Positions 35,286 to 43,003 of a stretch of DNA of 64,000 nt are shown in pieces. Below the pieces are notes generated by a model. It made no database searches, was not told the DNA's origin, and saw nothing but the letters and a program-made list of their open reading frames with translations. This DNA is from Candidatus Bathyarchaeota archaeon. Lineage in GTDB: Archaea > Thermoproteota > Bathyarchaeia > Bathyarchaeales > Bathycorpusculaceae. Position 1 is the first letter of the stretch, and each line of letters opens with the position of its first letter. The translations under genes were made by a program, and so were the position numbers. Location of the stretch: contig JAOZHS010000001.1 of assembly GCA_026014745.1 (NCBI GenBank), positions 868,001-932,000 of the forward strand, read 5' to 3'.

Positions 35286-36116
35286 TTAGATGGGAATCCT
35301 TGACCCGTCAAACCCCATTTTAGAAATCCCTAACTCATCCTTGATTTCCCGTAGCTGCGCCGCCGTAAACACGGGACCATCACGGCAAACTCTGTACTTA
35401 CCAATAACGCAACTACCGCACAGTCCAATCCCGCAGCGCATCAACCTCTCTAGACTCGCTTCTAGGGGAAGTTTGCGGGCTTCGGTGAGTTCAAAGATTT
35501 TTTTCACCATGATTTCAGGTCCACAAGTGTAAATCATATCGAAGCGTTCTTTGTTTAGCAGTTCTGCGAGGGGTTCGGTTACGAGGCATTGTAGTCCTGC
35601 GGTGCCGTCGTCGGTTGTGGTTACGAGGTTTTTTTCTCTGCAAATCCCGCCAAGTTCGCGGACGAAAAGGAGTTCATTTTTGGTTTTGGCGCCTTCAACA
35701 AAGGATAACCTCTCAGTTTTAGCCGCCAACTGCCGTGCAAGGAAGACCAGAGGCGCGGTGCCTGTGCCGCCGCTAACTAAGAGTACTCTGCCGCGGCTTT
35801 CCGTGAAACAGTTGCCGAAGGGTCCTCGTATCCCCACGGTTGAGCCTGCTTCCATGTTGTGGAGGTGGCGTGTGGCGTCTCCGACGGCTTTTACTGAAAC
35901 CGAGACTAACCCGTCTGCTGCTTCAAAGATGCTTAGGGGGATTTCGTCTATGCCGGGTATCCAGAGCATGAGGAACTGGCCGGGTTTGGCTTTGCTGCAT
36001 AATCGGTCGGTAAACGTGAAGGTTTTAACCGATGGACTTTCGGTTCGGATATTCACAATTTCGGTTGTTCTTAGGGTGTTATTTGCGGTGAGCGAGCCCA
36101 ACAATGTCTGATACAC
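35286..36116 (-). CDS. pyrK: Dihydroorotate dehydrogenase electron-transfer subunit PyrK
   Basis: 276 residues. A FAD-binding barrel (residues 15-105, IPLSIFEA, GIRGPFGN) and NAD-binding domain (VLLVSGGTGTAPLVFLA) precede the [2Fe-2S] site C228, C233, C236 and C244 (RCGIGLCGSCVIGKYRVCRDGP). It passes electrons from the PyrD flavin to NAD+. Its start lies inside the end of pyrD (38-base overlap). ATG 36116 is kept because it gives the whole FAD domain. Confidence 0.95.
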   Translation of the reverse strand: MYQTLLGSLTANNTLRTTEIVNIRTESPSVKTFTFTDRLCSKAKPGQFLMLWIPGIDEIPLSIFEAADGLVSVSVKAVGDATRHLHNMEAGSTVGIRGPFGNCFTESRGRVLLVSGGTGTAPLVFLARQLAAKTERLSFVEGAKTKNELLFVRELGGICREKNLVTTTDDGTAGLQCLVTEPLAELLNKERFDMIYTCGPEIMVKKIFELTEARKLPLEASLERLMRCGIGLCGSCVIGKYRVCRDGPVFTAAQLREIKDELGISKMGFDGSRIPI

Positions 36117-36996
36117 TCCTGTAATGTTTCTTTCTTAGGTAAACTTCTATGCCCCGAGTTATAGCCTCAAAAACCTCGACGTCTGCAGCTACGGCTGTGC
36201 CAATCTGAACCGCAGATGCGCCCGCCAAGAAGAATTCTACGGCATCCTGCCAATCCGATACGCCACCACAGCCGATGATGGGTACCTCATATGCTTCTGC
36301 CAAGTCGTATACGCATCGTAACGCGACGGGTTTCATAGCTGGACCCGACAATCCGCCTTTTCGGTTAGCCAGAATCGGCAGTTGCGTTTCTGCGTCAATC
36401 GCCATGGCTTTTAGGGTGTTTACGGCGGTTAAGATGTCTGCGCCTGCCTCGATTGCCGCCTGAGCTAACACCGTGATGTCTGCGACGTTGGGGGATAGCT
36501 TGACGATGAGGGGTTTGTTGATGGCGGCTTTGGTTTTTTCGACGACTTCACCCAGAAATTTGGGGCTTTGTCCAATTTCAGCGCCAGTCTGCTTGACATG
36601 GGGGCAGGAGACGTTGAGTTCGATGGCGTCTGCGCCTGCATCTGCAGCTTTTTTCGCAACTGAGGCGTAGTCTTCTGCGGAATAACCAAAGACACTGACG
36701 ATAAGCGGTACGCGGAGAATGGTTTTGGAGAACTTGATCTCTTCGGTGTAGACGTCGATGCCTGGGTTGGGAAGACCCATGGCGTTGATTAAGCCTGCTT
36801 GGGCTTGGACGATGGTGGGGTTGGGGTAGCCGACTCGGGGTTCGGTGCCGATGGATTTGGTTACGACTGCTCCTGCGCCGCCTTTGGCTACGCGGTTGAG
36901 GGATTCTGTAGAGTAGCCTAATACGCCGGATGCGAGTATGGTGGGGTTTTTGAGTTCCAGTCCAGCAAGGCTTGTGCTTAACGGATGGTTTTCCAA
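36079..36996 (-). CDS. pyrD: Dihydroorotate dehydrogenase, type 1B catalytic subunit
   Basis: 305 residues, a TIM barrel with the catalytic-loop motif ELNVSCPHVKQTG (Cys as base, the type 1B mark), PLIVKLSP, NTLKAMAIDAETQLPILANR, KGGLSGPAMKP and FMN phosphate-loop IIGCGGVSDWQDAVEFFLAG. It oxidises dihydroorotate to orotate in pyrimidine synthesis and forms a heterotetramer with PyrK, encoded immediately downstream. Confidence 0.96.
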   Translation of the reverse strand: MENHPLSTSLAGLELKNPTILASGVLGYSTESLNRVAKGGAGAVVTKSIGTEPRVGYPNPTIVQAQAGLINAMGLPNPGIDVYTEEIKFSKTILRVPLIVSVFGYSAEDYASVAKKAADAGADAIELNVSCPHVKQTGAEIGQSPKFLGEVVEKTKAAINKPLIVKLSPNVADITVLAQAAIEAGADILTAVNTLKAMAIDAETQLPILANRKGGLSGPAMKPVALRCVYDLAEAYEVPIIGCGGVSDWQDAVEFFLAGASAVQIGTAVAADVEVFEAITRGIEVYLRKKHYRSVSDIVGLAHRK

Positions 36997-37151
36997 ATAA
37001 ATTTCACCGTTGTGTCTAGTTAATGCAATTAATCTGATAAAGCTTCGTTTGCCATGTTTTTGGCTCTTTAAGTTTGTTTTGGCGTGTTTATGTCAATTTT
37101 GGTGTGCTGAGAATGTGCCGTGCGTTTTTGTTGAAAAAAGAAAAGTGAGGA

Positions 37152-37174
37152 TAAAGCGGTTAGCTAACGCTTTA
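37152..37174 (-). terminator. Hairpin at the end of the micropeptide gene
   Basis: Arms TAAAGCG and CGCTTTA plus the inner palindrome TTAGCTAA form a long stem with a single extra G. The TAA of the 16-codon gene lies in its edge. It reads as a terminator for that gene. Confidence 0.5.
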
Positions 37175-37222
37175 TTTCTTCTTTTTCCCCTTTTTCGCTG
37201 CTTTTTTTGCAGTCTTAGCCAC
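37172..37222 (-). CDS. 16-residue Lys/Ala-rich micropeptide MAKTAKKAAKKGKKKK
   Basis: The gene begins at GTG 37222 with GAGG eight bases upstream and has a TATA box TTTAAATA at about 37258-37265, placing transcription start about 15 bases before the ribosome-binding site. It ends in a strong hairpin. Ten of 16 residues are lysine, as in histone H1 or ribosomal-protein tails. Too short for gene finders; the full set of expression signals is why I call it. DNA or RNA compaction or ribosome association is a guess. Confidence 0.5.
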   Translation of the reverse strand: MAKTAKKAAKKGKKKK

Positions 37223-37422
37223 GATAATAACCTCAAACCTATAATTGACTATGAATTGTATTTAAAATTTGCTAACCGCTAAGCAAACTGCCGCAACAAA
37301 CAAATCGACAATTAAACTGACGCTAACACCAAAATACGCCAAAAAACAAGCGCTAAAAAAGCTACAAATCGCCAATTCAAAGGAAAATGTCACATTTTAC
37401 ACAAAAATGTCAAAAAACTGCT

Positions 37423-38976
37423 CTACCTAAACAAAACCTCGTCCTGAACATAACTCTTCCCCACACGCAACGCCACCTCCGCCTTCGCCAACTCAACCCC
37501 TAAATATCCCGCATGATCCAACCGCGAAACCAACCCACACCGCAAAATCTCCCCCAAAACCGCCTCCGCACTGCCCCCACGAATCACATGCAACGGTTCT
37601 GAAGTATCACCCGACGCATAATGCGCCGCAACCAGCATGCCGCCTTGATGGTCCACCAAAACACGGAAAACCCCGCAGGGATCCGACACGAACGGCGCTG
37701 TTTCATGTGTCTGGGCTGTAACGGCGTTCTTTACATCCAAACGGAGAGGGCTTTCGCGGTCAATTTTATCTTTTAAGATGAGCAGGTCTAGGCCGAGGTC
37801 TCGGGGCACTGAATCGCGTTTTTTGGCTAAAAACATCATCTTCGCTGCTGTTGAGGCTTCTTTTATGCTGCCTCGTGTTTTTGGGGTTTCTTCGGTTACC
37901 AGCAAAATGTCCGCTCCCACCTCTGCTGAGAGCCGCGTTAGGAGCGCGTTGAGTCCCACGGAGTCTGCGTCGAAGAGTTCCACTACATTGGCGATTCCAA
38001 TCATCAGCGGAACGTTTGGGTTTCGGTGGGCGAATTCTCGGAAAGCCACGTATGAGTCGAGGATTTTGGTGGGTTCCAAGATGAGGTCGCCTATGATTTT
38101 TTTGAAGCCCAACTCTTGGGCATGTGCGATTAGGCGTTCGAGGAGTTCTACGCGTTCTCGGGGCGTTTGGGGGAAGTAGCCACGCCGCTGATTGGTTGGG
38201 ATAACCACCACTGCGGTGTCACGTGCAAAGGGCGCAATGGCTTCCAAGTTTCCTTCGTCGGCGCTCAAAATCAAATCCGCCCCCGCCGCTACAGCCGCCT
38301 CAACCTCCACGGGATTAAGTGTATCGATGCTCACGGGCACACCCACAGCTGCTTTCACTGCTTCCACCGCACGTTTAGCGTCGCTGGGCCGAGTTTGCCC
38401 CGCCACCATTCCTAAATCAATGATGTTCGCTCCTGAGGCTACGTATTGCTTTGCTAACTGTGCAATCTTTTGGGTCTCAAGCAAGGGGGCGTCAGCGATT
38501 TCGGCTAAAACCCGCATCGGAAACGCTTTTCCCAAAGCCACGTCTTTTACTGTTAGGTTGCCTGGGGTTTGAAGCAGTGTTTCTTTGTTGGTTTCGGTTT
38601 TTTTGAGTTCTTGGAGGGCTGCCTCTTTGACTTTTTCACGCATCAAATCGCAGGCAGGAACTACTGTGGATAGAGTTACTTTTCCCAGTGCGTCGAGTAC
38701 GACGGGGAGGTCGGCGGCGTATCGGGGGCCCTTGTAGGTGGGGATGTGGAGGGCGTCGGTGATGGGTTGGGTGTTGTGGGGCATTTGGCCAGGGGTTAGG
38801 ATTAGGTCTATGTTTTTGAGGGGGGTTTGTTGGAGGGTTTGGATTATGGTTTGGGGGGTTAGGAAGGCGGCGACGGGTGTGTTTAGGGCGAGGACTTGGG
38901 TTTGGGTGTGGCTTTGGTTGGCGTATTGTTTAACGGTGGCTTCTGCGAGGGTCCCGGTGACGAGTAAGGCTTTCAT
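37423..38976 (-). CDS. Dihydropteroate-synthase-related protein (TIGR00284 type)
   Basis: 517 residues. An N-terminal Rossmann-like part (1-150, starting MKALLVTGTLAEATVKQY) precedes a pterin-binding TIM barrel (about 165-420; IIDLGMVAGQTRP, GVPVSIDTLNPVEVEAAVAA, ILLVTEETPKTRG) and a C-terminal domain. The family is found mainly in methanogens and relatives with tetrahydromethanopterin or folate C1 carriers; its reaction is not settled. It is divergent from a membrane transporter-like gene, which suggests a pterin- or precursor-uptake partner. Confidence 0.88.
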   Translation of the reverse strand: MKALLVTGTLAEATVKQYANQSHTQTQVLALNTPVAAFLTPQTIIQTLQQTPLKNIDLILTPGQMPHNTQPITDALHIPTYKGPRYAADLPVVLDALGKVTLSTVVPACDLMREKVKEAALQELKKTETNKETLLQTPGNLTVKDVALGKAFPMRVLAEIADAPLLETQKIAQLAKQYVASGANIIDLGMVAGQTRPSDAKRAVEAVKAAVGVPVSIDTLNPVEVEAAVAAGADLILSADEGNLEAIAPFARDTAVVVIPTNQRRGYFPQTPRERVELLERLIAHAQELGFKKIIGDLILEPTKILDSYVAFREFAHRNPNVPLMIGIANVVELFDADSVGLNALLTRLSAEVGADILLVTEETPKTRGSIKEASTAAKMMFLAKKRDSVPRDLGLDLLILKDKIDRESPLRLDVKNAVTAQTHETAPFVSDPCGVFRVLVDHQGGMLVAAHYASGDTSEPLHVIRGGSAEAVLGEILRCGLVSRLDHAGYLGVELAKAEVALRVGKSYVQDEVLFR

Positions 38977-39054
38977 GGTGTGTCTGTGTGCTTTTTGGGG
39001 TTGGGAGTATTTGTTTTTTGTGGGGTTGCGTAACTTTTTTATATGTTAACGCTG

Positions 39055-39068
39055 TGTAAAAACTTACA
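39055..39068. promoter_or_regulatory. Inverted repeat TGTAAAAACTTACA downstream of TATA box
   Basis: Arms TGTAA and TTACA surround AAAC, about 14 bases after a TTTTTTATATG TATA-like element (39035-39045) and 36 bases before the ATG at 39104. The position over the expected transcription start fits an operator for the transporter-like gene. Confidence 0.4.
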
Positions 39069-39103
39069 TAACGATGAAAACATTTACAATTGGAGAGCTA
39101 TAA

Positions 39104-39892
39104 ATGGCAACCATAAACACTTCAAATAGAGCAGTAACATCCGCGATATACATCGCCCTAATAGCCATATGGACCGCACTGCTTCTCGCAGTCTCAGTTA
39201 TCCCCGCATACCCATTACTTGGAACCGGCGCAACCATCACCGTATCCAGCATTCTCCTCTCAAGCCTCACCGCCCCCCTCCTCGGACCCGTATACGGCAC
39301 AGTCGCTGGTCTAATCTTCGGCATGGCCGTCCCCTACGTAAACCCTATGACATCCATCGGCCTACTAACCTTCCTCGCACCCACCCTCTCAGCATTAATG
39401 GCTGGCTTGTTATTATTCAACAAATGGAAAGAAGCCACAATCATACTCGTAGTCCAACTAATAATCTGGTTCGCAAACCCCTTTGCATTCTACCAACTTA
39501 TGCCCATCATCACCTGGGAGTTCATACCCGTATTCATCTTCCTACTCGTTCCCCCAGTCCGAAAATTCATAATCAACACCATCGTAAACGTTGACAAACG
39601 CTACCTGCCCATTGCACTCTGGTGCTTAGCTTGGACCGCACGCATCGGCGGAGATGTCGTAACTGGCAACAACATCGGCGTTTGGGTAATGGGTTGGGGA
39701 ACCCCCGAGATGTATCCATTCTGGGCACCTCTCACACTATACTATGCCATCGCTGATACATTGAACTGCTTAGCAGGCGCACTCATAGGCACGGGCGTCT
39801 TGGTGGCTCTACAGAAAAGCGGTTTTCACTTCACCGCCGTGGATCATCTGCGTGAAAAAGTAAAGAAGTTGAGTCCTAAACCAGTGGCTTAG
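39104..39892 (+). CDS. Membrane protein, ECF S-component-like
   Basis: 262 residues, six or seven hydrophobic segments. The first part (AIYIALIAIWTALLLAVSVI ... ITVSSILLSSLTAPLLGPVY then GTVAGLIFGMAVPYVNP) has the spacing of S components; residues about 180-215 hold several charged and aromatic residues (WTARIGGDVVTGNNIGVWVM). GGAGAG lies eight bases before the ATG. Divergent from the DHPS-related gene, so a pterin, folate precursor or p-aminobenzoate-like substrate is possible but not shown. Confidence 0.6.
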   Translation: MATINTSNRAVTSAIYIALIAIWTALLLAVSVIPAYPLLGTGATITVSSILLSSLTAPLLGPVYGTVAGLIFGMAVPYVNPMTSIGLLTFLAPTLSALMAGLLLFNKWKEATIILVVQLIIWFANPFAFYQLMPIITWEFIPVFIFLLVPPVRKFIINTIVNVDKRYLPIALWCLAWTARIGGDVVTGNNIGVWVMGWGTPEMYPFWAPLTLYYAIADTLNCLAGALIGTGVLVALQKSGFHFTAVDHLREKVKKLSPKPVA

Positions 39893-40006
39893 GCTCACTC
39901 ACCAACTTTTTTGTTTCTTGCTTTCTCTTGATAACCGCATTCAGGTATGTTCAATTTTTCCCGTTATACATGGTAGAGACTTTGAAAACTGAATTATAAT
40001 TAGAGT

Positions 40007-40035
40007 GGGGGCCACCCTTCTGGTAGGTGACCCCC
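40007..40035. terminator. Strong G/C hairpin, terminator or structured RNA
   Basis: Arms GGGGGCCACC and GGTGACCCCC pair at nine of ten positions around a 9-base loop. It lies 115 bases after the transporter-like gene and is not followed by a long T-run, so a structured RNA element is as likely as a terminator. Confidence 0.45.
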
Positions 40036-40145
40036 TGCCCCTCTCGCATGGGATAGCTGGGTTTTTCTGGTGCAGATGAGCGAAACCCCGAGGTGGCGGT
40101 TTTTCGCTGTTTATGTCTTGGTTGTTTTTGGTTTTATGGTTTTTC

Positions 40146-40161
40146 GTCAAGGAACCTTGAC
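40146..40161. promoter_or_regulatory. Palindrome GTCAAGGAACCTTGAC (operator 1)
   Basis: Perfect two-fold site with 7-bp arms. It shares GTCAAG..CTTGAC with the second palindrome, whose centre is 34 bases downstream (about three helical turns). Both precede the winged-helix gene at 40288. Confidence 0.65.
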
Positions 40162-40176
40162 TACGGTCTGCGGGGT

Positions 40177-40198
40177 TTAGTCAAGAAATCTTGACTAA
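40177..40198. promoter_or_regulatory. Palindrome with arms TTAGTCAAGA / TCTTGACTAA (operator 2)
   Basis: Perfect 10-bp arms around AA, the stronger of the two tandem sites. Its right edge is about 30 bases before the TATA-like element of the winged-helix gene, close enough to influence the transcription machinery. Confidence 0.65.
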
Positions 40199-40287
40199 GC
40201 AGCAAAATCTTGGTCTGCATTGATTAAGCTTTTAAACCCATCAAGCAACCACTAAGGGATATAGGCTAAAGCTGCATCGGTGTATTG

Positions 40288-40545
40288 ATGGCGGATAAGC
40301 GGAAAGGTTCAGTGCAAATACGCTTCGAGGTTCTTGAATACCTATTCTTCGCTGGCAAAAATCAACTCCGCACCCATGTATGGCGAAAAGCCACAGATGC
40401 CTCTTACGATGATTTCCTTAAGCATCTGGTCTTTCTAAAAGAGAAAGGCTTTGTGGACGAAACCGCTGAAGGACAAATCCTCATAACCCCCGAGGGACGA
40501 AAAGTCTACACTCGACTCCGAGATGCGCTGCCCTCGCTGCTTTAG
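40288..40545 (+). CDS. Small winged-helix regulator
   Basis: 85 residues, essentially one winged helix: IRFEVLEYLFFAGKNQLRTH, then DDFLKHLVFLKEKGFVDETA and the wing GQILITPEGRKVY, like the archaeal one-domain wHTH proteins. ATG 40288 is preferred to TTG 40285. Two tandem perfect palindromes upstream indicate autoregulation. The two-helix membrane gene follows 52 bases later and may be its sensor or target. Confidence 0.82.
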   Translation: MADKRKGSVQIRFEVLEYLFFAGKNQLRTHVWRKATDASYDDFLKHLVFLKEKGFVDETAEGQILITPEGRKVYTRLRDALPSLL

Positions 40546-40597
40546 CTTTCACCATCGGTGAATCATCTATATAACCAAAAAATGGGATGAAAAAGTG

Positions 40598-40957
40598 ATG
40601 AATCAAAAAGACCCTGAAGAAGTGTACCCTGTGAGGACTATGCATGAGTTCCTCTATCAAGTGGAAAAAGAGACGAATAGGTTCAAGCGGGGCGCAGTCA
40701 TAAGCATAATGGTCTCAGCGTTGATGCTGGTCGTTTTGGTTTTTGTTGCCTACATGACAATTCTTCGAAGCTTCGCCGCCAGCGGTATCATCCTGCTAGC
40801 CGTGTTGGCAGGCGTGCTTGTCTACAGTATCTATTTGATGAGTTTCCAGTATCGCTTCTTCCGCAAATGGGAAAACCGCCTCAACCGCCTTAGTATGCTT
40901 GAAGAAAAAATGATGCCGGAGTTAAGTAACCAAGAAGAAACCTCAGATAAACCCTAA
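40598..40957 (+). CDS. Two-helix membrane protein of unknown function
   Basis: 119 residues with two adjacent membrane helices (about 33-56 and 62-82) and cytoplasmic ends that are charged and helical (RTMHEFLYQVEKETNRFKRG and RKWENRLNRLSMLEEKMMPE). ATG 40598 follows GTG 40595 directly; either may be used. It lies just after the small winged-helix gene, a common archaeal pairing of regulator and membrane partner. Confidence 0.7.
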   Translation: MNQKDPEEVYPVRTMHEFLYQVEKETNRFKRGAVISIMVSALMLVVLVFVAYMTILRSFAASGIILLAVLAGVLVYSIYLMSFQYRFFRKWENRLNRLSMLEEKMMPELSNQEETSDKP

Positions 40958-40992
40958 CGCTTCCTAGTCTGCTTACAGCGAACGTCCTTCTA

Positions 40993-42219
40993 TCATGTTA
41001 CTCTTCCGCTTCTTTCCGTTTTAACCCACTTAAACGGGCTATTGGACAGGATATCAAAATATGCTTTGAGCGAAACACTCAAACTCATGAAGTAACCGCC
41101 TATCATCATGGGTATAACGAATTTCAGATAACGTAGTTGCTTAATTTGGTAGAGTCCTGCAAAAACCATAGCTATAGCTGATATTGTTGACAATATCATA
41201 AACGCTAATGCGTATGGTTGTGGTATGAGGCTGACCGGTGTGAGAACCAATTGTGCAATCCCGCTGGCTAGCCCTATTACTATCAATATTGGGATAAGGT
41301 TGATGTTTAGCCAAAGTAACCCTTCCAGTTTCTCTCGTATAGACAGAAAAGGCGAGGCAAGAAGTTTTGTAGTGTACTTTAGACCACAAACCGTGTGTCC
41401 TCGAATCCAGCGATATCTCTGTTTGCAGTACACCTTTAGTTTATCTGGTGCTTCTTCGCCACAATCTACAGTCACGTCATATTTTGTCTTGTAGCCCGCT
41501 AATAGAGCTCGGCAGGTTAAGTCCGTGTCTTCACTATACACTTTAGGTTCCCATTCACCGACTTTGCTGATGAGCTCTCTTCTAAAACCTCCCGCAGTAC
41601 CCCCATATTGGGCTGAAAGTCCGATTTTGTCTCGTGCTTGAAGTTCGCATAAGAACCCAGCTGATCTTTCTGCGTGAACCGTCTTGGTTAAGAAATTCTC
41701 ATCTTTATTCACCACATGTATTCTCCCTTGCACTAACCCAACCTTTGGGTCTTCAAACCATCGCACGAGTCTTTTAATAGTGTCAGGTGCTGGCGTGTAG
41801 TCCGCATCGAATACTAAAACTATCTCATTTTTAGATTCGGATATTCCCTGATTCATAACGTCTCCTTTGCCCATCCCGCCTATGGGTCTGTCGACGACAC
41901 GAATGTAGGCAAATTTATCCGCCCATTGATGAGCAATCTCTGAGGTTTTATCGGTCGAGGCATCGTTTAGGACCAAGATTTCAATCTTGTCAGGTGGATA
42001 GTCAAGTTTGCTCATGTAGCACAATGTTCGGTCAAGTACTTTCTCTTCGTTTCTTGCAGGAATCAATATTGAAACAGTGCGAGTGGGTGCATAGTCTGTG
42101 AATTTGTCTGGTTCACTTTGCCGCAATGTTACAATAGAAAAAAGGTATTGGCGCACCACGTATGGCAATAATAAAAGTGGAAAGATGATGTTCATTATAC
42201 CGAAAAACTCGCCTATCAT
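40993..42219 (-). CDS. Processive membrane glycosyltransferase, family 2
   Basis: 408 residues from ATG 42219, which overlaps the TAA of a 34-codon upstream frame (TAATG); the longer frame to 42246 is less likely. An N-terminal membrane helix precedes a GT-A domain with VLNDASTDKT, VFDADYTPAP (DxD), SEDTDLTCRA and the processive QRYRWIRGH (QxxRW), then three or four membrane helices. The architecture is that of cellulose/hyaluronan-synthase-like enzymes that extrude polysaccharide. Confidence 0.9.
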   Translation of the reverse strand: MIGEFFGIMNIIFPLLLLPYVVRQYLFSIVTLRQSEPDKFTDYAPTRTVSILIPARNEEKVLDRTLCYMSKLDYPPDKIEILVLNDASTDKTSEIAHQWADKFAYIRVVDRPIGGMGKGDVMNQGISESKNEIVLVFDADYTPAPDTIKRLVRWFEDPKVGLVQGRIHVVNKDENFLTKTVHAERSAGFLCELQARDKIGLSAQYGGTAGGFRRELISKVGEWEPKVYSEDTDLTCRALLAGYKTKYDVTVDCGEEAPDKLKVYCKQRYRWIRGHTVCGLKYTTKLLASPFLSIREKLEGLLWLNINLIPILIVIGLASGIAQLVLTPVSLIPQPYALAFMILSTISAIAMVFAGLYQIKQLRYLKFVIPMMIGGYFMSLSVSLKAYFDILSNSPFKWVKTERSGRVT

Positions 42220-42323
42220 TATTTCAGCCTCGAGCCGCAGTGGCATGGCAAAATGATACCGCCTGTTTTGTGGGCAGTAACAATGTCTTTTCTTGGTGTA
42301 ATCGTTTTTTCGGTATTATCCAT
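42219..42323 (-). CDS. Small 34-residue frame coupled to the glycosyltransferase
   Basis: Starts ATG 42323 (AGAGGC nine bases upstream; TATA-like GTTATATTCC near 42355-42364) and ends with TAA sharing two bases with the glycosyltransferase ATG. The sequence is charged at first (MDNTEKTITPRKD) and ends ILPCHCGSRLK, with a C-x-C that could bind metal. Either a small partner protein or a leader peptide that couples translation. No family is known. Confidence 0.4.
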   Translation of the reverse strand: MDNTEKTITPRKDIVTAHKTGGIILPCHCGSRLK

Positions 42324-42570
42324 GTGTAAATGCCTCTTAGGCTCTTGAATTCATTGGAATATAACCCCACGCCTCAGAACGTTATGTTCAAAACTTAGTA
42401 CAAGGAAAAGCAATATTGCGGAAAGTCGCGGCGGTTATAAGAAGAAGGGTTCCAATTGGCAAAGCACTTAACATTAAAAACAAGAAAACGACAAATGCCT
42501 TGATGGCTCGTCATCCTAACGCACAATTCTTAATTCTGCGCTTCGCTTCAAAAGAAATCAGGCAGAGGTT

Positions 42571-42897
42571 TTATAATACACCTAGTTTTTTGAGTTTTTT
42601 TTGTGGTAGGCAGGATTTGATTTCGTCGAAGTCGTAGAAGGTGTTGACGAATTCGTCTATGGATGCTTCAAGGGCTTTTTCGCCTTTTTCTGTGATTGAG
42701 TAGCGTTTGTTTTGATCTACGGTGAGGATGCCCATGCTGTTTAGGTTTTTTAAGACGGGGTAGATGGTGCCGGGGCTGGGTTTTTTTCCGCGACGTTTTT
42801 CGAGTTCTTGTGAGATTTCTGCGCCGGTTTTTGGTTCTTTGCGGATTAGCCATACGATTAGGAATGAGAGGAGTCCTTTGGAGCTGCATTCGGTCAT
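42571..42897 (-). CDS. PadR-family transcriptional regulator
   Basis: 108 residues. The winged helix is LLSFLIVWLIRKEPKTGAEI ... KKPSPGTIYPVLKNLNSMGIL, with the PadR PSPGTIYPVL recognition-helix signature, then a wing and a short helical tail that may dimerise. It is divergent from the EFR1 gene with nested inverted repeats between them, a normal arrangement for local repression. Confidence 0.92.
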   Translation of the reverse strand: MTECSSKGLLSFLIVWLIRKEPKTGAEISQELEKRRGKKPSPGTIYPVLKNLNSMGILTVDQNKRYSITEKGEKALEASIDEFVNTFYDFDEIKSCLPQKKLKKLGVL

Positions 42898-42926
42898 AGG
42901 ATAGAGTTTGGGTTTTGGTGTTTTAA

Positions 42927-42992
42927 GGTTATCGGTTTTGCGATATATTTATCTGCAAGTATCGTATAACCAATATCGTAAACCCAATATCG
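42927..42992. promoter_or_regulatory. Nested inverted and direct repeats in the padR/EFR1 promoter
   Basis: Outer arms GGTTAT (42927-42932) and ATAACC (42966-42971) enclose inner arms CGATA (42941-42945) and TATCG (42960-42964), with the TATA-like ATATATTTAT between. Two direct repeats AACCAATATCG and AACCCAATATCG follow (42968-42978 and 42981-42992). The layout places candidate PadR sites directly on the promoter of the EFR1 gene. Confidence 0.55.
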
Positions 42993-43003
42993 ACGGGATT
43001 AAA

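Larger units (their letters stand above)
39893..40287 (+). other. 395-base gap with strong hairpin, two palindromes and wHTH promoter
   Basis: From left to right the gap holds a G/C-rich hairpin (40007-40035), a second G/C-rich stretch (about 40036-40100) that may fold further, the palindromes at 40146-40161 and 40177-40198, and a TATA-like GCTTTTAAAC (about 40228-40237) for the wHTH gene. A 69-codon frame on the minus strand (40150-39941) has no recognisable features and is not called. Confidence 0.5.

Noticed and set aside
39941-40150. 69-codon minus-strand frame in the 40 kb gap
   Set aside because: Covers the hairpin and operator region, has no start signals, and its sequence follows the structured DNA.
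42416-42637. 73-codon basic frame overlapping the padR 3' end
   Set aside because: Starts at TTG without ribosome site, runs into padR antisense, and has no recognisable domain.
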